Below, piece after piece: positions 33,990-43,500 of a stretch of DNA of 64,000 nucleotides; position 1 is the stretch's first letter, and every line of letters begins with the position of its first letter. This stretch comes from Saccharina japonica. Its lineage: Eukaryota; Sar; Phaeophyceae; Laminariales; Laminariaceae. The stretch spans positions 8,611 to 72,610 of the forward strand of contig MEHQ01003862.1 in the NCBI GenBank assembly GCA_008828725.1, written 5' to 3'. A program made the translations under genes and the position numbers. Below the pieces are notes generated by a model. The model made no database searches. It worked only from the letters and a program-made list of their open reading frames with translations, and had not been told where the DNA came from.

Positions 33990-35405
33990 CATCAATAAAA
34001 AATGACCTGATTTTTGAATGGTGGTGCTGAAATGACTCGGTTTTTGTATGGCGGGTCTGGAATGACTTGGATTTGAATGGTGGGCCTGAAATGACTTGTT
34101 TTTTGTACAGTGGGTTTGAAATGACTTGAACTTTGTATACGGGGTCTGAAATGACTTGGTTTTCGCATGGGGGGTCTGAAATGACTTGATTTTTGTATAG
34201 AGGGTCTGAAATGACGTGAATTTGTATCGGGGGTCTAAAATGACTTCGTCTTTATATTGTGGTTCTGAAATGACTCGAAATTGTATGGGGGGTCCGAAAT
34301 GACTTGAAATTGTATGGTCTGAAATGACTTGATTTTTGTATGGGGGGTCTGAAATGACTTGAAGTTTGTATGGGGGGTCTGAAATGACTTGGTTTTTGTA
34401 TAGTGGGTCTGAAATGACTTGATTTTTGTACTATGGGTCTGAAATGACTTGATTTTTGCATTGTGTGTCTGAAATGACCTTTTTTTGTATCGAGGGTCTA
34501 AAATGACTTGGTTTTTGTATTGTGATTCTGAAATGACTTGAAATTGTACGGGGGGTCCGAAATGACTTGAAATTGTATGGTGGGTCTGAAATGACTTCAT
34601 TTTCGAATGGGCGGTCCGACATGACATAGTTTTTGTATGGGGGGTCTGAAATGACTTAGTTTTTGTATGGGGGGTCTGAAATGACTTGGTTTTTGTATTG
34701 TGGTTCTGAAATGGCTTGAAATTGTATTGTGGGTCTGAAATGACTTGGTTTTTGAATGGTGGCTCTGGAATGACTTGGTTTTTGTATAGTGGGTCTGAAA
34801 TGACTTCATTTTTGTATGGTGGGTCTGAAATGACCTGTTTTTTGTATGGTGGGTCTGAAATGACTTGAAATTGTATGGTGGGTCTGAAATGACTCGATTT
34901 TTGTATGAGGGGTCTGAAATGACTTGTTTTTTGTATGTGGGGTCTGAAATGACTTGATTTCTATATGGTGGGTCTGAAATGACTTGGTTTTTGTATGGTG
35001 GGTCTGAAATGACTTGGTATTTGTATAGTGGGTCTGAAATAAACTTGGTTTTTGTATGGTAGGTCTGAAATGACTTGGTTTTTGTATTGGGGATCTGAAA
35101 CGACTTGGTTTTTGTATTGTGGTTCTGAAATGACTTGAAATTGTATGCGGGGTCCGAAATGACTTGAAATTGTATGGTGGGTCTGAAATTACTTGAAATT
35201 GTATGGTGGGTCTGAAATTAATTGATTTTTGAATGGGGGGTCTGAAATGACTTGAATTTTGTATGGGAGGTCTGAAATTACTTGGTTTTTGTATTGGGGG
35301 TCTGAAAATGACTTGGTTTTTGTATACTGGGCTGAAAATGACTTGAAATTGTATGGTGGGTCTGAAATGACTTGGTTTTTTTATGGTGGGTCTGAAATGA
35401 CTTGA
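33990..35405. repeat. 30-bp minisatellite, about 46 units
   Basis: The unit is TCTGAAATGACTTGGTTTTT followed by GTATGGTGGG, with frequent 1-3 bp substitutions and rare indels. Because 30 is a multiple of three, the - strand stays open in two frames for long distances (SHFRPPIQKP and TKTKSFQTHH decapeptides), producing an apparent 341-codon frame. AACTTGTGTGCRNTRGYGGG followed by an A run and CAGGAAAA occurs just left (33840-33875) and right (35407-35445) of the array. Confidence 0.95.
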
Positions 35406-35406
35406 A

Positions 35407-35625
35407 CAACTTGTGTGCAGTAGTGGGGGAAAAAAAACAGGAAAAACGAAGGTCGCGGGTTCGAAACCGCGTTGACCACGTTTTTTTCCTGTTAGAGTTG
35501 CAGGACGTTTACTATAGAAATAAATTAAAACTGGCTGTACATACAACTTGTACGAGCAGGGTAACAGGTAGCACAGGGTCTTTTCAACACGACGGTCACG
35601 GGTTCGAGACCCGTGTACGACTCCC
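35407..35625 (+). repeat. Two tRNA-like (SINE head) segments in tandem
   Basis: GTCGCGGGTTCGAAACCGCG (35452-35471) and GTCACGGGTTCGAGACCCGTG (35594-35614) are excellent T-arm/B-box hairpins. A-box-like words TGTGCAGTAGTGG and GAGCAGGGTAACAGG lie upstream of each. I could not fold a full cloverleaf with a paired acceptor stem, so I call them tRNA-derived rather than tRNA genes. Confidence 0.5.
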
Positions 35626-35746
35626 AACTTCTTCTTTATATGTTTATGAGTACAAGGTATCGTAGACAGATAAGTTTCTGAGAAAATGATGAAAAGTGCG
35701 AAAACAAAAGTAGAAGACAAAATAAAATCCTGAGACTTTGATGAAA

Positions 35747-36373
35747 GGGCAGCGGCCAAAACGAGGTACACCTGGTCCGTTCGGGGCCAAAAGCAGGTAC
35801 ATACTAAAATCAAGCTTAAAACGCACCCCAAGAACCTGCCGTTCCTTGCAACGCAAAGTAGAGTTTTTTCATGTTCTTCGTGCTCGCCCGGTGGCTACGT
35901 ATACGAGTAGCTGCTATTAATAGTACAAGGAACGAACGCCTGCTGCTGTATTCTCCCTTCTCAGCTTGCGACACCCCTGGTATTCCAAGTCAACCACAAT
36001 TCCGAAGGGGAGCCTTCTATCTCGTATTATTTCGGCGGGGGTGTGCAGGCAGATATATCTGTGTGTCGCTCGAGTGGTGTGTAGTGCGAGGTGCGAAGGG
36101 AGGAGGGGGTCTCCGCGTACGTCGGCATTTGTATAGGGGGCATAGGGTGGAACTATGAAGGGCCTCTGGTTGGCTTAAAAACGACAAAAAAAAGGTGAAA
36201 GTCAAGTTGAGTAGACAAAATCAGGTATACCTGGCATTTAAAGAGGCAAAAACCGGTACAACGAGTTTTGGACCAATGGCAGGGCACGTGGAGTGCGTTT
36301 TTTACTTGATTTTAAGTATGTACCTGTTTTTGGCCGCAAACGGACAAGGTATACCTTTTTTTGGCCTCTGCCC
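35747..36373. mobile_element. GRGCAGYGGCC fold-back element, short member (627 bp)
   Basis: The left TIR is GGGCAGCGGCCAAAACGAGG and the right end is GGCCTCTGCCC; the arms match for ~90 bp (GGTACACCTGGTCCGTT, GGCCAAAAGCAGGTACATAC). The 9-bp direct repeat TTGATGAAA flanks it (35738-35746, 36374-36382), a MULE-like size. Caution: the flanks (GATGAAAAGTGCGAAAA..GTAG.AGACAAAATAAAAT) are themselves a ~55-bp tandem repeat, which could mimic a duplication. Confidence 0.7.
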
Positions 36374-36454
36374 TTGATGAAAAGTGCGAAAAAAAAGTAG
36401 TAGACAAAATAAAATTCTGAAAATTTGATGAAAAGTGCATACAAAATCAATAGT

Positions 36455-36664
36455 TTAATCAAGTAAAAAAGCGGCCATGACTATTTTGCCAGGGGTCCCT
36501 ATCACGAGAGCCTTGATCAAAATTAGAAACTCGCATTCACTCGTAATAAACAGAAGCGCCACACCAATGAACCAACCAATGAAGGGCACCAATTGCAACG
36601 GCCACACGCTGAAACCAAACGACGCTTCAATGATAGATGAAGCGCGGCTCCGGAGAACTTGCAC
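36455..36664 (-). CDS. Short hydrophobic frame, doubtful
   Basis: On the - strand the frame reads SSIIEASFGFSVWPLQLVPF, then IGWFIGVALLFITSE and FLILIKALVIGTPGKIVMAA, ending in a stop next to poly-A. It would give two membrane spans. There is no ATG and no clear splice acceptor, and the opposite strand is open over the same interval. I keep it only as a possible gene remnant. Confidence 0.15.
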   Translation of the reverse strand: MQVLRSRASSIIEASFGFSVWPLQLVPFIGWFIGVALLFITSECEFLILIKALVIGTPGKIVMAAFLLD

Positions 36665-36970
36665 GTACGTGCGAGTCTAACGAATCTGCACGTACATTCA
36701 ACATTCAATACAGTTATATGTATAGCAAGGAGTTGTTGAAGATATGTATGGCCTACATGGGTACCAAATGGGATCGAGGTGCCAGGTGGGCCTCCGGCGG
36801 CTCCTGCGGAGGGCTGATTATATTTCTGCACCTTGTGGGTGGGAGCAGGGTGCCAAAAGGGACCAGATCCGGGTGGGATCAGGTCCGGGTGGGAGCAAGG
36901 GAAAATATGGTGCGAAAATGATGGTGCAAAAGTACGTGCAGATCTAACAGCCCACACCACGTACGTGCAA
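36659..36970. mobile_element. TTGCACGTACGTG TIR element (~312 bp)
   Basis: The left end TTGCACGTACGTGCGAGTCT...ATCTGCACGTAC is answered by GTACGTGCAGATCTAACAG...CACGTACGTGCAA on the right. The interior shares GGGAGCAGGGTGCCAAA with the 22.1-kb element. Target duplication not evident. Confidence 0.55.
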
Positions 36971-37420
36971 TTATACGGCTGGTGCAATGATGGTGTTGAT
37001 GATTCAACTGAAACAATTGACGCCGAAATTCGATAGCTTTGTGCTTAAGATCAACGTAATTACTAAGGCTTTGTAAGATTCAACTGAAACGTCTACGTTT
37101 TTTTCTTCTTTATTTTGTACCACAAGTACCGGTACACAACAACAGCAAATGAAGATCAACGTAAGGCTCTGTAAGATTCAACTGAAACGATTACGACGTT
37201 TTTTTTACAATATTTTCGTACTAATAATACACGTACAGGGAATGCAAACTGTGCATTTATACTACTGAAACTCAAACAGTATCGTCCGTTGGATCCAGGT
37301 CGCAATCGATACCATATTTTTATCTCCCATTATTTCGCAGCGATGGGGATTTTTTTGTGTGGTTCGGCAACTGCGGGCGACAGTTCTAAACGAAAGAGCG
37401 AACACGTGGAAGCCTGCAAA

Positions 37421-37464
37421 CAATGGGGGATGACAACTCTTTTTTTTGGTTGTCATCCCCCATT
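37421..37464. mobile_element. 44-bp fold-back insertion with 9-bp target duplication
   Basis: CAATGGGGGATGACAAC, a T-rich 11-base loop, then GTTGTCATCCCCCATT: a perfect 16-17 bp stem. GCCTGCAAA directly flanks both sides (37412-37420 and 37465-37473). It sits about 113 bp upstream of the ATG of copy B, inside its likely 5' leader or promoter, and is absent from the corresponding position of copy A. Confidence 0.75.
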
Positions 37465-37576
37465 GCCTGCAAAGCTGATACGGGGCCAGCAGCCAGAGAG
37501 AGGGCGAGAGTAAGAGAAAGCGCACACGAGAGGAATAGAGAGAGAGACATACCTAACGAGCCACGCACTACACACC

Positions 37577-40500
37577 ATGGCGTCCGGTGCAAGCACGTAC
37601 GACGAGAGGCTCGGCCTGGCGGATTGCTTTGAGGAGTACAAAGCGTACCTCAGCCAGCAACACTACGATTTCCTGGCGCACGAGGCCTTGGAGGAGTCAC
37701 GGGGGGGCGCCGGAAAGCTAAAGTACATCCTTGCGTTGGCGCGTAGATGCAAGACTGGGGCACTTTCCGCTGATATACTGGCGAAACAAATCGACAAGGA
37801 GTATCACGTGACCCCGTTGCCGCAGGAGGAGCAGGAGGTAGGGGACGAGGAAGAAACGGTGGAGGGACACCGGGTCATAGACACCGAGATGAACGAGACG
37901 GACGTCCGGGATGAGCAGGAACAAACCAAGGAGGCGGAAGACAAGCAGGAAAAGGTAAGGGTTTGCAAATTTGGTGCTCCATGTTTCTGCGCCGCGAGCT
38001 ATGTGCACCGCGAAAAAATGCTTCATACCTGTGTTTCTATTGATAAGCATTGAGGAACTGCCCAGCAGTTGAAGTTATCAACTACTGGGCCAAACTGGGC
38101 CTCATATGAGGCATATGTACAAATCACCTTGGACACAAACTACAGTAGTAGTAGTGCAGAGCCGCTTGATTGATTGGTTTTTACCGGGCATGCTGCACGT
38201 CGGCCCAGACCCAACTACAACCCCAACCCCAATACTATACTGCAACGCAGCAGCTCTGATACGCATGGCACCGTAGGGGTGTGCCTGGTATACCTGGAGC
38301 CCTTCAATCGAGGAGATCTCGTATACATAGAGCTGGGCACTGGCACGGTATGTACTGACAGTAGTAACCTACTGGCAGTAGTGATCTACTGATTGACCCG
38401 ACCAGTATATTCGCCAGTATATTTTCCTACGTACGTCCAAGAAACGCGCCATAATATGTTAGTAGTACAGATACCAACCAAATGCGTTTCAGAAGAAGAG
38501 ATACAGCACTATACATTGATTTTGACGGCAGTATTATAGCTACTGGTGGAATCAGGCAGCGCCCAGCCCTACGAACACAGACTGCTTGTGCCTCATCCAA
38601 AACTCGACCTTGAGAAAAAATAAAAGGTACACACCTGTGATGAACAACTACGATTCCATTCTTGCCTGTATCACTATTTACGGGGGACCATAGTAAATAG
38701 AACCTTCGATACAGACAAAAAAAAACTATACTGTACATTTACCTATTTTTAGAACATTTGTTTGGTCCTATTTACTATGGTCCCCCGTATCACTCTTAAT
38801 TTCAATGGTACTCCAACACTATTGGGACGCGTGCTATGGTAGAGAGATCCATTTTAGCTGATTTTGTTTCTGAACGATTGTGCTCCTCAACCCCAAAATC
38901 GTGTATCTTCCATTCTTGTGCTGCATTTTTTTTTCGCAGTTCATAGCCAGGGGCCATAGGATTCTTCGTCGCGTACGCGTAGCACTATGTTTTCGTCCAA
39001 AACAAGTTTTTCGGTGAGGTGCATATCTTCTATACTGTACTCAAGTGACAACCCCTAGAAACAAAATAGTGCACCTCTACCGTAGCGTGTGTCTAATAAT
39101 ACTTCCTCAGATGAGGAGCCCCGTACAAACAAAACATCAAAAGTGCTACTACTGCTGTACCTCCACCGCCGTGTAGCACACATCCTGGCTCTAACGGGGC
39201 AACCCTTCGGAGCGTACGTAGGCAACTCAATGCCAACAAGCGCCGAAAAAAACGAGCACCCACAACAAGCCAGCAAGCCTGGAAATTGCAAAGAGAAGGA
39301 GATATATGGCAAGTAAAAACATAACTTAAAAGTAAAATACAGTCAGTAGGAGTGTAAAAAGGACAGAGAGACCAGGAAATCACGAAAAGCCAACGTAGAG
39401 AATACAAGACAGTATAGTTCCTCCCTTTAGCCCTATCGTCACAGATTACGAGGCAGATGCAAGATCCACCTGCCATGTGTTTTTCTTCAGACGGGGGGAC
39501 CATGGTTGTTTGACTCAACAGCAAGCTATCTTTCTTTCCTGGCTTTGGTAGCGCGGAGATGGTGCCAAGGGTTGGTAGGGTCGATCACGACTTGACGCTA
39601 CCGGAAACGATAACACTGGTGGTGACAAAATATGTTGCCTCGAGTTCCTAGGATCTACTGGGTGCATAATGTATCGCCAAAGATTGCGTGTCTACCGAGC
39701 AATCATGCACGTACCATGTACACAACTCGGACAGATAATTATCTAGATGATGTACAGCAGTAGATCCTCTAGATTCTTTTTGGCAGATATAAAAAAAAGT
39801 TGTGCATAGGGTCTAGGTCATACAGATCCTACCCGGCCCAATATGTGCATATCACACAGATCCTACAGACCCCATCCAGGTAAACATGTGCAGATACTAG
39901 AGATCATACAGATGCCACCTACGGTAGGCAAACATGTGCCAAAGATCTATATCATACAGATCCCACGTAGGCAAATATGTGTGAAATGGCTAGATCATAC
40001 AGACCCCACCCACCCGAACGTGTGCGTAAGATCTACGTAGATCATACATATCTCATACGTCAAATAAATACGATCTAGACCCCACAGATCCTACAGGCCA
40101 GAATCGGCAAACATGTGCAGATCCTACAGATCATACCGATCCCACCTAGGCACCCATGTGTGAAGGATATAGATCATACAGGTCCCACCCCGGGAAACAT
40201 GTGTGTAAGGGCTAGATCGTACAGATCCCGACCGGAAAACACGATCTAGATCCCGTAGATCATATAGATCAAAATTATATTCGTCCAAAAAGAGCTAGAT
40301 CCCCAAAGTGGGATCTGATCTGTCCGAGGTTTGAACGTATATTAACGGCAGCTCACCCCGAGACTCAAACGATCACAAACATCCTTGTACTAACCTAATA
40401 TCTTGACCCCTTAAGAACTGGTCCCACGGATTTGGGGACAAACTACTTATAATTAGTGTGGCACATTGTTTTCAGTTATGAATGGGTTAACCTTCGACAT

Positions 40501-43500
40501 CGTGGAATGGCGAAACCGGCGGCGAACGATCCCTCCTAGTATCACGAAGGTTGGATCGATGAATTGGAAATCATCCGTCGAGAACTCGGGACTTACACGA
40601 GATGATGAAAGCATACCGCCCCAAATTTCGCAAGCATCCAGTGTCCACGCCGCATTTGAAGATAAGTTCTGGAATTCGTCACTCGTGTTCCATGAGCCCC
40701 TTCCAACCCGTTATGGGGTGTTAATGTTTAATATCGTTTTGGGGTATTTAGGTCTCAATCAAGGGCGCACAAAAAACAATTCCGAGCCCCCCCCCTCCCC
40801 TCCGCCGACCCTAGATAAAAAAATGTTTTACTCAAATTAAACACTCATTTCGACGCCGTATTAATAATGTCGAAATGAGTACTTAAAAACTGATTTCGAA
40901 GCCGTATTGAGGTCAGTTGATTAGCAAGACGCGGTGTCGAAACGATACGCCTGGGCCGTTCGTGTGTCGTTTGTTCGTGTTTCATGAATTTGTCGTTGGG
41001 TCATATACTTGATGCCCGTTGCAGCCTGAACATATACCCTGGTACCACTTTTGACCATGGCGCCAACAACTCTTGCGCCAGGATCCTCCCCTCTTGAATC
41101 GGGATGTTTCGGGGGCGGGCACACTCGAGACGGAGATGTCTATATGCGTGTGTGCGCCAGCTGTTGGAAAGATGGGAGGCGCTCGTCGTGCGTTGTGCGT
41201 CGCGCCCATTCTCGCCGCGTTTTCGACGGTTGCACGAAACAGTTTCGCCGCGTTTTCGACGGTTTCAACAAACAATCTCGAACTTACCGCAGCTCCTCTA
41301 GGTTCTAAAGCAGAGGTTCGTAGGTGCACTGAGCTCGAGCCACCTGCATCACCTTACGTTATATATGGGCTTGTATGGGCTGCTAGATTTCGATCAGGTT
41401 GCATCAAGCAAATGGATCGGGCAAGGCAGCTTTTGTTCGCCTGCACAGAGTGCTCTAAACTCAAAACAAACGAAGAAGACTTGCCGCTCTGAACGATGGC
41501 GTGACTATGTGCCCAGTCAAGTCAAGTAGTTTCGTCCCCAGTCCCCAGACGCGTGCTACGGTAGAGGTATCAATTTTTGGCTGAATCGTTTTCTGAACGG
41601 TCGGGCTCCTTAACCCAAATTCGTCGTTTTTTCATTTTTTTGACGAAATATGTTGCAGAGTATACTTCGGTCATGAGATTTCTCATCCGGCAGCACTTTT
41701 ATTTTCCTCCAAAATCATTTGTTTCGGTGAGGTATGACGCTTCTTAAGTGAGGAGCTCAGAAAAAACATGACGCACCTCTATCGTAGCATGCCTCCCCAG
41801 TCTAAGATCAAGTCACTTGTTGTGTATAGGAATTAGTGTCGAGTCGTGGTATATGTAGGATTTAACGAAGGTGATAAATACCCCCCGAAGGTGATAAATA
41901 CCACCCCCCCCCCTGGTGTAAACAATGTCTGCCTGGTTGGTGAAAACCCAACGTGCTCCGTCCCGGCATTGTAAGGATGCGAGGGTCTATGGTTATATGA
42001 CTACGGCCGTGCACTGCATGAGCACCCCCCCCCCTCTCAGCAGGCCCGTAATACAAAAAAATGGAATGTGGGTCTCAGGAAAGTTGTTTCGTGCGCCCTT
42101 GTCTCAAGAGATCTAAAATGAGCAGTGGCCAAAATCGGGTATACCCGATGGGTTTGTGGCCAAAACAGGGTACCATTGTACTTTAGTGACCGCGACGACC
42201 CTAAGGCGCCATCTCATTGGCCAACGTCGGCCACCACCCGACGCTGGCCACAAGCCCATCTGGTATTCCCGATTATGGCTACTCAACCTCCAAGAGGTAC
42301 CCGATTATTACACCCACCTACAGCCCACCTACCCGAAAATGGCCGGACTGTACGACCACAACAGCCCAACAGCCCACCATGCACCAGCCGACGATTACGA
42401 CCAAGTTCATCGAAGTTCATGCTCCCACAGTCAGCCCTGTTACCGACGGAACCGTCTGCTTGATAGATATCCATCTAGCTGCTGGACAATAGCCATGATT
42501 CGGTTGATTCGCCCAGCCTCTCACTCCCAACCAAAGTTGCCACCTCAAACCACGGCACAGCAGTAGTGGTTGATTCGCTATGCTCTCTCTCCCTCCACGA
42601 ACAAAAAAAAACACCTCATGACGGTACAGCAGTAGTAGTAGTTGATTCGCTCCCTTTCCCACCCACAAAACACCGCTCTTTCTCTCCCTCCTCGACGAAT
42701 CACCAACCACCAGCCACCTTACAGCACAGCAGTAGTATAGTAGCTCGTAGATGATTCACAGCGCTCTCTCTCTCTTCCCCCCAAGAGCAGGCCACCTCAT
42801 CACGGCACAGCAGCAGTAGTAGTTGATTCGCTCCTTCTCTCACCCACATAGCACCGCTCTCTCTCTCCCTTATCTCCGAAGCACAAGCTACTAGCCACTT
42901 CAGCACAGCAGCAGTAGGAGCAGTAGTAGCTGATTCACAGCGCTCTCTCTCCTTCTCCCAACCAGAAGCCACCCCATCACACCTCATCACAGCACAACAG
43001 CAAGAGTACAGCAGTAGTACCAGCCATCTCACAAGAAACCGGAAACCGGGTTCAGGCTGACTTTCTTATTCTGGGCTCGCGCGAAAGCTCACTTTCTAAT
43101 GCTGCGCCTTCTTATTTAGCTCCCCGAGCCAATCAGCCGAAACCACCAAGTCGGCAATCACCCAAGTCATGAATATATATATAATATATATTAGAAAAAT
43201 TAAAAGAAAAAAACACAGCTGTGAGATCGAGGATTTTGTCGAAACTCATCTTTGCAAGCTGAGTGGGTATATATATACTTCGAAGTATATATGTATCAAG
43301 CAGAAGGATTCGTCGGTAACAGGTTGAAACTCGGCTGAATACGTCGCGATACGTCGTGATACGTATGCTGGTGCGTGGTGCGTAATAATCGTCGGCTGGT
43401 GTGTGGTGGGCTGCTGAGCCGTTGCGGTCGAACAGCCCGGCCATTTTCGGGTAGGTGGGTGTAGTAATCGGGTACCTCTCGGGAGTTGAGTAGCCAAAAT

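Noticed and set aside
33990..35405. CRISPR array
   Set aside because: Units are contiguous 30-bp tandem repeats with no unique spacers, in a eukaryotic context.
35452..35614. Functional tRNA genes
   Set aside because: Good T-arm hairpins but no complete cloverleaf with a paired acceptor stem; interpreted as SINE heads.
34806..35831. 341-codon - strand frame as a protein-coding gene
   Set aside because: Most of it is the 30-bp minisatellite read in frame; the N-terminal ~140 codons cross tRNA-like segments and an unrelated fold-back element, with no ATG or family motif.
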